Below are positions 13,515 to 26,516 of a stretch of 64,000 bases of DNA, in pieces. The notes below the pieces were generated by a model, which worked only from the letters and a program-made list of their open reading frames with translations, did not search any database and was not told the DNA's origin. The stretch spans positions 6,215,001-6,279,000 of the forward strand of contig JBBDHG010000043.1 in NCBI GenBank assembly GCA_037951165.1. The letters are read 5' to 3'. The first letter of the stretch is position 1. Each line of letters starts with the position of its first letter. Origin of the DNA: Lophius americanus. Its lineage: Eukaryota; Chordata; Actinopteri; Lophiiformes; Lophiidae. Made by a program: the position numbers and the translations under genes.

Positions 13515-13575
13515 TCTGGATCTGGAATCAGAATCAGAAATACTTTATCGATCCTCAGGGGGAAACTGGTTTGCA
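13515..13575 (+). repeat. Fragment of a common teleost interspersed repeat
   Basis: The string AATCAGAATCAGAAATACTT, followed by TATCGATCCTCAGGGGGAAA, is a phrase that recurs at the ends of many teleost interspersed repeats. Only about 60 bp is recognisable. The family assignment is from memory and uncertain. Confidence 0.45.
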
Positions 13576-13599
13576 CCAGATTCGCCTTGAGAACTATTA

Positions 13600-15540
13600 G
13601 AGTAAATGAAAAAACGATAAGCAAAAGGAAGGAATAATAAATAAATGCAAGAATGAGAATACAAGAAGTATTATTATGTAAGAATTTGTGAATAAAACTT
13701 CATACGGCTGTAGAACATACATTTGTGGAGCATTTGAGTCTCTCTTCCTTGGGCCGTAAGCCTGCAGCCACCTCCAGTGTAGCTGAGCGAGAGAGTGGAT
13801 TCTGATGGGTTTTGATGAATTAGAGGTGACTGCCGGGCCTTGGCGGGGCAACAGTATGCTGCCCCTGCAGAGCGCCATTCTAGTTTACATTAGAACGCGC
13901 GATCAATGCTGCTGCTTCAGTCGCTGCTGAGTGTGGAGGCCAGTGGACGCCTCACATGCTTTTCAAATGTGTTGCTGTATTTTTTGCTCTAACAGATTAG
14001 ACTTTCTTTTAATTAGCTTTCTAAATAAAGTAACTGAATGATCAGAGAGGGGACCCCCCCCCCCCCACCATCTGCATCCACGACAGTCCTGCAGCTGTGT
14101 ATGTGGGTGAGTGTGTGTTTGTATGTGTGTGTGTTTAGCAGCAGAGAGCGAGGGGGAGGTGGATGGAGATGGTATCAATCGCCAAGCCGGGCCATTGAAT
14201 GTATTGATTAGTTACCTTTCTTATTAACATGCTGATTAAAGAGAGAAGGGAGAGGGAGAGAGAGGGAGTGAACGAGGGGCGGACGAGGCTCCAAACACAC
14301 TCCTCACCTCGCCTCGCCTTGGACGGACGGACGGAGAGGAGGCAGCAACAGCAGCAGAGAGGATGCAGAGAGGATGCAGAGTGGATTTAACAGCCGGGCG
14401 CGGAAAGGAAAATCAGGGAATAATTGGGAAGAGGAGGAGGAGAGAGAGAGAGAGAGAGAGAAGCCGAATGCAAGAGGAGGAGGATGAAGAGGTGGTGGAG
14501 GTGGAGGAGGAGGGGAGGGGGATTGATGCTGAGGGAGAGCAGAGGGAGGGGTCGGCTGACTGGAAAACCAAGAGGAGAAGGAAAAAGAGAGAAACCCCCG
14601 CTGCCTTTGATTGCCACCGATTTGCACTGGCTGGAGAGACTGACACACACTTTTGGGCTGTGAGACGTTTACCATCACACACACACACACACACGCTTAC
14701 ACACACACACGTACACGCTTACTCACACAAACACACACACATGCCGTAAAGCTGACAGGCCAAGGCGAAAGCATGCATTATGGTGGCAGAAAATAGCCCC
14801 AGTGTTCGCCTGATCAATATTTAGGCTTTTTAGGAGTGTACTTCTATCAGCGGCTGCGTTAAGCAGCGTGCGGTGAGGGATTTCTCAAGATGCACGCCAA
14901 GGTTTTCCGAGAAAGGCGTTTTCTTATTCATTCCAGGAAGGTGTGGAGGGGCTGGAACGGGGCGGGAGCAGAGGGTGCAGGACTATGCAGACGTGTGTAG
15001 GTGTGTGTTTGTGTTTGGAGTGGGTGTGTCCTGTTTGTTAGGCGTGCTTAGACGGACATGTGCTGCAGGTAGCCCAGAACAGGAAGCTGTGTGATTTAGC
15101 TGATGTGTTTGTGGTCACGAAGGCGGGCGGTGACGCCAGGTCTGGGCGTGAATCGGCGCCACAGAGGTCTTTTCTTCAGGATTGAGGAAGTTTTAATGTC
15201 TTTATTGTGCAATTCTTTGAGCTGAGAGGCTTCGTGATTATCATAAGAGATCAATACAATTAAGCAACAACTGCTAAATATTTAGCCATAATGAGTATGT
15301 AGTATAATATTTAGTAGAATTATTATTGTTATTATTATTATTTAAGCATTAGGAGTATGGACAGGATTGTAAATGTACATAAAAAGGGGGACATATTCAC
15401 GGTTTCTCTCGTTCAATTGTCTGAAATGTGTCACTTTTTATAGGTTTAAACTGGGAAAACAACAATATAAATGGATTCTAAGTCCCTTATTTCCTTATTT
15501 AAATGCCTAAAAGCTGCTTTTAGTATATACTTTCCTATTT
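13600..15540. other. Non-coding region with simple repeats
   Basis: No gene is supported. It contains a 13-C run near 14054-14066, a GA tract at 14437-14461, GGA-rich sequence to about 14600, and a CA-rich tract at about 14680-14740. Reading frames here are repeat translations. Confidence 0.5.
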
Positions 15541-16084
15541 ACCTCCACCCAGATGGGTAAGGTTTCACTCAGGTCTGTTTATTTGTGTGTTTTTCAGCAT
15601 TTTCAAGACAAGGTATTTCCATAAACTTTGGTTTGAGGACTGGTCTTTTTGGGGGCATTCTGAAGGGGTCCTCAAGCAATGGGGAAGATTTAAGGGGATG
15701 GTATCTGTGACAGTTTGCATTTTTAAGGCCACCTCAACCACGTTACATTTGGTTGAGGATGGGTCTTGGGCCACGTTAAATTCTTGGCCCGGATCTGGAT
15801 AAAGGCGCGAGTTTTTCATCCTTTTTTTTACTTCGTTGGGAGTAAAGAATGGTTCTTGATGGAAAGATAAATAAATCAGACATTTTTAAGGGGTCCCCCA
15901 GAAATGGACAAGATTTTAGGGGTTGGTATATATGACAGTTTGCATTTTTATGCCACCCCAAACTCGTTACATTCGGGTTTGGATCCTGATTAAAGAAGGA
16001 TCCTGGATTTTTTCTTTATCATTGTGAGATGGATTAGGTTTTGGGATAAGTTTCTCAGGGAGTACTGAATGGATCTTGATGAGG

Positions 16085-16339
<255 letters not shown>

Positions 16340-16545
16340 CATGACAGTAAATCAGGTTTATGAACTTGCTACCCCTACCCCACCTATGACCAAAGGTCAG
16401 TTGGGGGTAGGCTCCAGCCCCCACCATGACCCTTAATAAGGAGTTTTATAATATAGATTAGTCATTTACTGTGGATTCAAATAGAAATCTGGTTCCTGCA
16501 CCAGGCCCAGTTATAGTTTGGTTTCGGGTCGATATTTCGCCATAT

Positions 16546-16558
16546 TTTTATATATATA

Positions 16559-16633
<75 letters not shown>
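16546..16633 (+). repeat. (TA)n microsatellite
   Basis: About 85 bp of TA dinucleotides, interrupted once by TTT. It is strongly self-complementary. Confidence 0.95.
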
Positions 16634-16636
<3 letters not shown>

Positions 16637-17308
16637 CTGATCTTTTAGATATTTCTCCAGATTAATGCAAGGATTTAAAAAAAAAAATTGGGTATTCTTA
16701 AGCCTGAACTGGAATTCTTTCCAGGTTCCATACCACGCCTCTTGCTCAGTGGGATAGGCTCCAGCCCCCGGCCACGCCCCTACCAGGAGCAGAGAATGGA
16801 TGGAACATGTGAGGGTTTGGTTTCTCTGGCATTTGGGTTGTATTTAATTTTGGACCCAAATAGTCTGGATCCACCAGCAGACCTCATTTTATCTTAGGCT
16901 CTGACAGGATATTTTTTTACTCTCAATGTGATAGGTTCCAGTCCCTAGCCATGACCCTGGAAGGATTTTAAGTAGATTACAGAAAATGGATAGAATTTGG
17001 TATCGATGACAAATAGTTTGCAATTTAGTGTGGACCCGAGTAGAGATATGGATCCGCCGCCAGTACCTTTGAAGTTTGGTTTGGGATCTGGTAATAGGGT
17101 CTGATCCTGGATCATATGATTCTTTAAAATAGTTTTGATATGATGGTTTTCAACATTTCCTGTCTTTTCTCATGGGAACATTCATGGATCCAGATTGAAA
17201 GAAAAAAGAAATTCAGGCATTTTTAAGTCGCGAACCAGGATGTAACTTGTGCCTCGCTCAAATGGATAGACTCCAACCCCCAACACGACCCTGCAAGGAA
17301 TAATATAT

Positions 17309-17478
<170 letters not shown>

Positions 17479-18060
17479 ACTCTAATACAGAGTCACACAG
17501 TACTTAGAGTGTTACAGCAATGTTGCTGATTCAGCAAGTACGTTATTTTAGTAAGTTATTTCTAGCAGTCTGAGGTAAAACTTTTTAGAAGAATAGAGTG
17601 AGTGGAGTTCTTCCATTTATCTGGTTTTGTTTTGGGATAAAGGGTTGGTTTCTTTTCATTTTCTATAAGACTGTAATATTTTGTGAGATTTCTTTAAAGA
17701 TTTCTTTTTTTAAATCTATGTCAGTAATGCATGGATCCTGATGAAAGACAAACTCAGCCATATTTAACCTTACCAGGCTGAACCCTGCCTCTCGCCTCAT
17801 GGGATAGGCTCCAGCCCATCAAAATAACAAGGAATCTTTAAGGGGGTTGGGATCTATGAGAATACAATCATGGCCCTTTAATATTAGTTATAAATTATTT
17901 TTTTAACATTTTAAGTTTGGGGGAAATTTTGCACTTTTTTTATTTTACTTCTAGCAGGGAATGATGTGGATTATGGTGAAAAACACAAGAACTATATGTT
18001 TGAGAATGTCTGCATTGTGTTTCTGATCCAAAATGAGGTTCCACCTGATTTAAGTGATTA

Positions 18061-20804
18061 AATCAAAGTTAGAGTTTGAGTTCAGATAAGGTTTGATTGA
18101 GTCTGACTGTCTGGAGGAGTTGTTTACTCTCCTGAGTGAGATTCTACTCCTGTTTATACATCTGCTCTATTTTAATGTAACCTCTCATTTAAATTGAATC
18201 ACGACATTTTGCACTCTTATAATAGAAAACAAGAAAAAAAAAGTCACCCAAATTCTACTATTTATATGAAAAAATTGTGCTTTTCATTTATTCCTATTTA
18301 TTTATTGGATTGTTTACTCCCTAATGTACACTTTCTCTTACTTTAAGATGATAATCCGTCCAAAAGAGATGTGATGCTCAGATTATAGATTTCCTGTTCT
18401 ATAAATCCTCCAGGAGTCAAAGAGAGGCCAGTTATGTAAATTATAATTACTTATATATTCTCAATGAAATTAGCTGCACGCTGATCTTATTTCATTAACA
18501 CCAGACTTAGAGGAGAACATTGATTAATAGTAAGGAATGCAATAATGATAGGAGTTATAGAAATTATCATAGAGTGAAACTACAATCAAATGCAGAATTT
18601 AACGCACATTTAATTCCCCAAATCTTAAATATGGCTTGAGGAAAATGCAAAAAAGATGTTTCTGCTGCAGACAATATGAATTTCTCTCATTTAAATCTCC
18701 AAAACTCCTCAACTTGGAGCACAAACATGCGCGTGCCCGACTTTCTCTCTGCACTTCAGACACAGCTAATGATTTCACTTTTTTTTTTAAAACTTGTAAT
18801 GACTCGAAGCAAAAGTGAGGAGAAACTCAAGACAAGCAGTGCTACAACTTATCGACCTCTGCTCCCCCCCCCCCTCCTTGAGTGCGTGCATGAATTAGAA
18901 TCCTCTCCCTCCCCGCGCGGCCACAACATAATTTCATTTGCATAAAGAATGCGGAGCAAATTACACGCGGAGAAATTTACATTTTATATGAAAAATAGTT
19001 GCAGGGCACACAGTAGGCTGCTTAAAATGCGTGGATCGATAGTGGCTGGCGCGCGCATACACACACACACACACACATATATAGAAATTTGTAAATGGAG
19101 AATGGAATGCTTTTATTTTTATGAAAGAAGCAACAAATCAGCCTGCAGGAATATATATTTTTATGATAATCCAAAAATGATGTGAGGGTTAAGAATGAGA
19201 TCTGGGGATTCTTGCAAGTGGAACAATTTTTTTGTACTGCGCATTATTTGGCGCAGGAGGCGATTCCAGTGCATTAAAGCAGTGAATTTGCATTAAAGCA
19301 GATGTGATCGATAATAACATTATTCACGCTGCGAAGTCAAGCTGCACAGCATGACGTTTCTGCTCATTATTGCAGCCAAACCGCAAAATAATAGAAGGGA
19401 GGAAGGAAATCTGGAAGTATCCAGCAGCAGATTTACGATTTGATGCATTTAGATGCGTGATTGTATTTACGTTGATCCCCCCCCCCCAAATCTTTTTTTC
19501 CTTTTTATCAAATAGGTGTGCGGTGAATGGGTGTAAGAGAAAAAAGGTGGAAATATTCTCTGCATTCATGTTGCTATCCTTTAATATCTGAATTAGGCGT
19601 GTGTGGCTGCAGGAGGCCACGCGCGCGCTCCTCATGCAGATCGTCTGCAGGCCTGCATGCGCGTGAAGCCCACCATGACTTTTTTTCATTTTAAAGGGTA
19701 AAATCCACGTTTGCTCATTATGATTTTTAAAGTTGCATAACAGGATGAGCGCAGACTGATCCTCACATCTATTTCATCATATCCTTCCTTTCCCTACAGA
19801 TCAAGGCTAATTTTAAAATCTTTATTATTACTTCACTATTATTTTTATTATTTTCTCATTTAGCATCCAATCGGGGTCGAATTAATTCACTTATCGATTA
19901 TTCACCCTGTGATATAACGCCCAAAGTCTCGTGGTAATAAGTGATTTTATCGATTGGTTTGAGGTGGGAGAGGAATAAAAAGGAAAAAAAAGGAAATGAA
20001 GAACAGAAGGGAAGCCGATTCTCTCACACTGTAAATATATGTATTTATTATGTATTTTCCCAATTTATTTTCATTATTCCTTTAATATATAACGAAATAA
20101 AACATATAGACTATTTTAAAATAAAATATTGCAGCATTATTTTTCAGTATCATTAATAAATCCACTGTTCAATAGCAGGCCTGTAATTTTATTGACTGTT
20201 AGTGGTATTGTATGAATTTTGATTACAAATGCTGAGTCAGTCAATTTTAGACTTAATAATAAATAAATAATAATTTGTCCTAAAAGATTTAGAAAATAAA
20301 TCCTATTCCAGACTAATAGTTCATGTTTCTAGATGGATATTTTAACAGGAATCCTGAAGATGACAATTGGTTTGAGGTTAAATGTGGTATAATCCCTCAA
20401 ATGGTAACATTTATGGTCAATATTTTACATTATCTCCTATTAAATAAATAAATAAACAAACAATAAATTGACTTTGGCTGCATAGTTGCAGCTGTACAAA
20501 TATAGAGATATTTTGTCAATTAAAGGTATGAATCCTGAAAGATTTCATTTTGTGCTGTAAAACTTCATTTAAAATTGTTAAAAGCCAACGTGCAGCAGGA
20601 AAAATCACCTTTATACAATATCAATACAGATAAATGCTTCATACTTTAATTTCAGTGCTGAATAAAGTTGTTATTGGAGTAAAAAGGTGAATATGATGAA
20701 TAAAACAATCATATTCCTCGTGCTGTGGAGACAAGATGGGTATTTGTACTTATATTTATTATTATTAATTTGTTAGGATACACTAGTGCTGACGTGTGGG
20801 TGTT
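18061..20804. other. AT-rich upstream region of the Onecut gene
   Basis: No exon is supported. About 18600-19400 is less repetitive and includes ATCGAT sites at 19035 and 19307; two more lie at 19893 and 19949. ATCGAT is a known Onecut recognition core. A short (CA)n tract is near 19061-19078. Potential distal regulatory DNA, by inference only. Confidence 0.3.
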
Positions 20805-21240
20805 TAATTAATAACATGAAATGATGTGTTAATTGCTTTTCAAAATAAGAGCTTGAAACTGTGCACGATTTTTTTTTAAATGACAATAAATTACGTCTTT
20901 AACTTACTCGTGTTATGTGTTTTAGTGTGTTTTGCTTTTGTCTATGTGTTTGTGTGCTTGTTTAATTAATAAACATAATAATGTGTGCATTGCTTTTCAA
21001 AATAAGAGCACGAAATTGTGCAAGAAGGATTTTATATGACAATAAATCTCGTGTTTACCTTACTCGTATTGTGTGTTAAAGTGTGCTGTACTGTGTGTGT
21101 ATGTGTTTGTTTGTGTGTTTAATTAATAAAAATAATAATGTTCTCATTGCTTGTCAAAATAAAAGCTGGAAATTGTGAAGGAATCTTCTATTGACAATAA
21201 ATCACGTGTTAATCTGATTTGTGTTTTGTGTTTTGTGTAA
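20805..21240 (+). repeat. Three-copy tandem repeat, unit about 155 bp
   Basis: Three successive units share, in order, TTTAATTAATAA, CAAAATAA(G/A)AGC, GAAA(C/T)TGTG, TGACAATAAAT and a GTGTTTTGTG-rich tail. Unit starts are near 20805, 20960 and 21116. Identity between units looks roughly 75-80% by eye. No coding content. Confidence 0.75.
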
Positions 21241-22848
21241 TGCACGTGTGCGTATGTGTGTGTTTACTAACTACACGCACACACATATTAATCAATGCAT
21301 GGAAAATCAAGATTTGAAGAAACAAACGAACCATTTGGAGACTGAAAACTGCGTCAGTCTTTGGTAACAACCTGATATTTCTTAATTTTATGGATCTTGA
21401 AAAATAATTAGAGCTATATTTAAAAACGTGGTACAGCTTTATTTCCCTCCTATCCATCTTAAATATGGGGGACTACTTGCTTCTCATCCTGCAGATTCTC
21501 CCACTGCATAAAAACAGTAATTTATATTTTTTTGCTGCTGCAAACACAGGAGTCAATATCTCATCCAAAGCTACAAACTGGGCGCGTGCGCTCCATCTAT
21601 TATCATTTACCAATAAGTGATCACATTTGCTCGGTGATTAAACCACGGATTTGAGGGGCGTAAACCCCCATAAAGTAAAGGATGGATGCTTCTTCTCTAC
21701 CTCCTTGCTCCTGCGGGCCTCTGGGGCCGAAACACCTTTACTTCATATCTTTCATTTTTATTCAAACTCTCTCCCTTCCATTTATCCTCCAGCATTTGAA
21801 TGGTCATCCTGCGATATCCCCTGACCTTTGGCCTCATCCAGCTTGTAATATAAGCGGCTGCAGGATTTGATGCAACTCCCCCAGGATGCACGCAGCCATC
21901 GGTTAAAATCTAAACACGCTCGATATTGGCTCCAGATTAAAAGCTTATTCTATACCGACCACATTTAAAGTCACTTTGGACGAGAGCTTCGGCTAAATGG
22001 CTCAAATGTGAAGCTTTCCGGGGTATATTTATATCCTGAGTTGGTTTAATTGCGGCTTGGAAGCTCCCCATAGTGAGAGCTAAATGTAAATGTTGGCGGA
22101 CGTGGGGACTCAAAATGGAAAGAGGCGCACTTGTGCGCCAATTTCGACCTTTCGTGGTCAAACGTATCAGTTAAAGATTAAATGGGGACGAATTTCGGCA
22201 CATTACGTATCATTTCCAAGTGGTGATGGTTCTGTGGCCCACGAACCCAGACCTTGGGTCCCACAGTTTCATTCAGACCCACAGCCTTTTCCAGCCACAT
22301 GAGCTGAACTTCCACCCCCAGACCTCCAAAGAGGACCTTTTATTTTTGTCTGTAGCCGTTGACCATTTTTACCTCGAGGTAGTCATCACATGCGCGCATC
22401 CGAATCCGTGCTGTATGGGCCGCGCGCCGGGCGGATCGATAGGGCAGCATCTGCTCCTGGAAGCCTGCGGTCCCACCCTGCGCACAGCTCCACTGTTTCC
22501 AAACTGCTCATCTCTGAAAATTAAACTGACAGACAGATATGATTAGTATGCTCTCCCTGCTCCCCTCTCGCCGTCTTCCAGGCGCATGAACGCGCGCGCG
22601 CAGGCCTCACGGTGGACCATTCTTTGCGCATAAATGGAAACCAATGTAGCACATGCGCGCTCCCGCGCGTAAAAGTCACTGATGGCGCTTCCAGCCTGTC
22701 AGGCCTGGAGTGTGTCTGCTTGGTGTTGCAGCAGCAGGTCGAGGGTCTCCGGGAAGGTCGCATTGATCTCTCCGAGAGACTGAATGAGGTGCGAGCTGAG
22801 TGCTGATTAAGAGCTCGAGCGTCAATTGACAGCGTTTATTCCTTTAAA
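21241..22848. other. Upstream non-coding region
   Basis: No gene is supported. About 21965-22012 (TTTAAAGTCACTTTGGACG then AGAGCTTCGGCTAAATGGC) resembles the tail of a widespread teleost SINE-like repeat. The stretch 22380-22800 is GC-rich with many GCGCGC motifs and contains an ATCGAT at 22435. Confidence 0.35.
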
Positions 22849-24030
22849 CCAAGAGGAGTCGAAACAAGTGCGTGCATGCAAAAAGCTTCTGGGGGGCAGA
22901 AAAGGAAACAATAATTACCTTAAAAGGGCGCAAACATTCCCTAAAGTCAATATATATGCATAATGGAATATTTACCCCTAATCTAATAATTTCATGGCCT
23001 CCTAATCCACTTCTGTGCTGACGTCATCGATTTTAAGAGAAAGTTAAAATTCAACTCATAATAACAGGAAATTTTGTGTTTTTATCATCTTTATTTCATT
23101 TCATTTTCATGTCACAGATTATTTTTCCCATCCAGTCAGGCACAACAAAGGCTAGAACCTTCTGGAGGACCTAGTAGAAAAGAAATGCGTAAAAATGGCG
23201 CAAAGCCTCGTTATAGTTACTATATTTGCATAATTGAATCCTCTAATGGCCTCTTTATCCATTCCTGCACTCCTGTTGGGGGCTTTAAATGGAAAGAAAA
23301 GTTCAATTCTGCTTATATTAAAAGGAAAATTAGTGCTTTATCATCTTAATCTCATTCCATCACCATGCCACAGATATTTTTATTTTTTTTTACATTTAAT
23401 CAGTCGTAACAATCCAAGAGGAGTAACTATAATTGCATATTGGCAAAAAAACAAACATCTGGAGGACTGACAAAAATAATAACCGTGAAAAGACCCCCGA
23501 CCAGAGTCAACACTTATGCATACAGGAATATTTACCCCTGATTTAATCACCTCATGGCCTCCTGATCCACTCCTGCAATGATGTCAGGGATCTCAGGTCA
23601 AAGGAAAAGTTCAACTCTACCTCTAAAAAAAGGAAATTGATTGTTTTTTATCAGCTTTATCTTATCCCATCCCACGTCACACACATCAGGCACAACAAAC
23701 GCAGATGAGTTACTAGAAGTGCATGCATACAAAAACCTTCTGGGTTTTTTTGTATGACTGGGGGGTTTTGTATAGACTAAAAAAAAAAGAAAAGCGTAAA
23801 AATGGCGCCAACACCCCTTGAAGCAATATATTTGCAAATTGTAATATTTATTCCCTAATTTAATAATTGTATGTCCTCTTAATCCACCCCTGCTGCGCTA
23901 ATAATGAAGATTTTAAATAAAGGGAAATGTTAAATTTGAAGGAAAATGTTTTGTTTTTTTCCAGCTTTTTATTTCCCTCCATCTCCAAATCACAGATCCA
24001 TTTTTTTCTTCACAGCCATCAGGAGCGACA
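22849..24030 (+). repeat. Roughly four-fold diverged tandem repeat just upstream of the Onecut promoter
   Basis: Four units of about 280-320 bp begin near 22849, 23140, 23410 and 23697. Each carries, in order, an AGGAG/AGATGAG-type start, a CTTCTGG or CATCTGG box, AAAAATGGCGC or GGGCGCAAAC, a TATTTGCATAAT-type box, ATTTAC/TCCC(C)TAATTTAATAA, CATGGCCTCCTAATCCACT, an AAAGTTAAATTC-type box, a TTTATC-AGCTTTAT pyrimidine segment and CACAGAT before the next unit. Divergence is substantial, so the array is old. It lies within 1.5 kb of the predicted start codon and could hold promoter-proximal elements. Confidence 0.65.
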
Positions 24031-24239
24031 AACAGCCGAGCGCAGCAGAAGCACCAGGATGAGCGCGCATGATTCATAATTCGTGCATGCACTCCCGGTT
24101 GAAGAAGAAGGCTTAACCTGTGGGGTTATGAGAAAAAAAAAAAAAGGGAGCATCTCCACCTCCTTCATCCGCACCTCCCCCGCCGCTGTCGCCCCCTCCC
24201 TCCCTCCCCCCCTCCCTCCCTCCCCCTTGGAGAGAAAGG

Positions 24240-24713
24240 GTTAATTGGAGTAGGAATTTCATCGCACATCTGTCAGATTTTTAAGGCCGTGACGCACCGA
24301 GAGAGGGGAGGGGATGGGGAGGAGGAGGAGGGAGGAGGGAGGAGGAGAAAGAGTTGGTGGTGAGATCGATGAAGTGGCAGGCAGAGGGGAGGGAGGGAGG
24401 AGGAAAATCTCACGAGATAATGAAAGAAAAAGAGGAGAGCTGCTAGTGTGGAGCGAAAAAAGCCAGACTTTTTTTTTGTAGCTTTGGAGCGGAAAACAAA
24501 GACCGGGAGCGGAGAGCGCGCAAGAGAGAGAGATTGAGCGTTAACCGCAGATGGTTCTTGCTCTCTGGCTTTGGTGAATGTAGCACCCCGGGGCGCAGCA
24601 AGCAAGCAGCAGCAGCGGACCAATTGTATGTGAATCTGCAAGGCGACACAATCGGGAGAGATGCTCAGGACGCACAACAGCCGCGGACGCGCTCTGAGAA
24701 GTGGATCATAAAG
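24240..24713 (+). promoter_or_regulatory. Probable Onecut promoter region and non-coding 5' exon
   Basis: A GA-rich, GC-elevated segment (24290-24540) precedes sequence ending in ATAAAG|GTAGGAT at 24713/24714, a good splice-donor match. A good acceptor (TCTTGTCTCACGCAG) lies 425 bp downstream at 25138. A spliced 5' UTR is the simplest reading. The start of transcription cannot be placed: no convincing TATA box is seen, and the leader contains upstream ATG triplets. No transcript evidence is available, so the exon is inferred. Confidence 0.4.
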
Positions 24714-25138
24714 GTAGGATTGGTCAAATGCGCACATGTCGGATCTTCATCCATCTCAATCGCCATCATGTTTTTTGTTTTAATGCATCCATCGGATTCC
24801 CAAGAAATGTGGATCAAAAAAGGCAAATCGCACCTTTTAATAGTGAGCACTTTGCACGCGCGCTGCTCCTGTTGTTAGAACTTTGCATAAGATCGGGAAT
24901 ATAAAAAAAAAAAATCTATGCAAAGATGCAACCGAAGTGGTTAAAACGCAGATTTTTATTTTTTTTTTTTGTGATTTTTCCCCGGAAATATTGCGCTGGG
25001 ATTTTTGCAAGCGAAATGACGGAAATGATCCTATTGTTGGTATATTAGTGCGTCGAAATGTGCTCAATGCTGGAATTATTCGCCTTTTCTGTGTTGTGTC
25101 TGAAAGTTGAAATCCTGCGTCTGTCTTGTCTCACGCAG
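24714..25138 (+). other. Probable 5' UTR intron of the Onecut gene
   Basis: It begins GTAGGA and ends in a pyrimidine-rich tract followed by ACGCAG. The 425-bp length is ordinary for a fish intron. If it is not spliced, the leader is simply one contiguous 5' UTR. Confidence 0.35.
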
Positions 25139-25480
25139 GCACAATAGCGAGGCTCCAGCGCCACAGAGAAACACGGAGCTGCTGCACAAGTGAGCAGAAA
25201 CAGAAAAAAGAAAGGAAAAAAAGAAATTCCCAGCCGAAGCTCCCGATGCTGCTGCAAACTTGTTTTTCTGGGAGTTTGAAGTCACTACTTAATGTTATCA
25301 GATAATTAATTAGACACCCCATAAGCCCGGAAATCAATTAATTCACTAATCAATAAATCCATAGTCTGCTGTAACAAGAGAGCCTCCAGACTGCTAGCCT
25401 AGCTGCTCAACAACAACAACAACAAGACCGGAGGAACGATTCCAAAGCCAGAAATCCACATTTATTGGTTGGGATTGAAG

Positions 25481-26516
25481 ATGGATGGAGGTCTAGAGGA
25501 GATGTCCCTCCACAGCCACCCGGACCTGGCCCACAGTCAGGACGGCCGGGCCATGCTCCACTCACGGGACCTCTCAGCTGCTTTCCCCAGACCTTCCCTC
25601 GGGGGTCACTCCATGTCTCTGGAGCCGGAGCCCCGTCCTCCGGGCTTCGACCACTCCATGTCGGCGCTGGGCTACAGCGGCGACTCCCCATCCAGCTCTG
25701 GCAGCACCTACACCACCCTGACGCCCCTGCAGCCCTTTGACGACAAGTTCCACCACCACCACCACCATCACCACCCCTGCCTCCCGGTCAGCAATGTCAT
25801 CGGCAGTTTCACCCTCATGCGTGAGGACCGGGCTCACCTGAGCACCAACTTCTACAACCCTTACGGCAAAGATCTAGCCATGACCCAGGGCCTGTCGCCC
25901 CCCACATCCGGGTCGGGCCTGGGCTCCTCCATGCACGGCTACGGCAGCTTGGGCAACAGTCCAAACGGGAACGGCGGCCAGATGCTCCACGGCGGCTACG
26001 ACGTCCACGGAGGGAGCATCTTCTGTCGGACATCGGACTTCGGGCGCGAGATGTCACCCCCAGGCCTTGGAGGCGGAGATGTGTCAGTGGGGCATCAGCT
26101 GAACAAAATGGAGGCCCACCAGCACGGCCCCAGCCACCACCCTCACATCTACAGCCAGCACTACCAGCCCCACCACCACCCGGGCCAGCAGGCCTCCAAG
26201 ATGGGCGAGCACCTGCACTCCTCATCGTCCGCCTCGTCCTCACCCGGCGAGAGCAAGCTCCCGGGCGGCGGGGGCGGGGAGGAGATCAACACCAGGGATG
26301 TGGCCCAGAGGATCATCACCGAGCTGAAGAGGTACAGCATCCCTCAGGCCATCTTCGCAGAGAGGGTTCTGTGTAGGTCACAGGGTACCCTGTCCGACCT
26401 CCTGAGAAACCCCAAGCCCTGGGGCAAGCTCAAGTCGGGCCGCGAGACCTTTAAGAGGATGTCCCGCTGGCTGCAGGAACCCGAGTTTCAAAGAATGGCC
26501 TCGCTCCGGCTGGAGG
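25481..26516 (+). CDS. onecutl: Onecut coding exon 1 (N-terminal region and CUT domain)
   Basis: Encodes residues 1-345 plus the first base of codon 346. The donor is GGAG|G-GTAAGATC with the GT at 26517; the frame reaches a stop just inside the intron. The N-terminal half is rich in Gly, Ser, Pro and His (a second His-rich patch lies at about 205-240) and GC-rich compared with flanking DNA. The CUT domain occupies the last 80 codons. Confidence 0.95.

Noticed and set aside
24534..24878. A 114-codon open frame in the Onecut leader
   Set aside because: It crosses the probable 5' UTR intron donor and resembles no protein; at most part could act as an upstream open frame.
25469..25480. An earlier in-frame TTG start giving four extra residues to the Onecut protein
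   Set aside because: Vertebrate genes rarely start at TTG, and the ATG at 25481 has a good initiation context.
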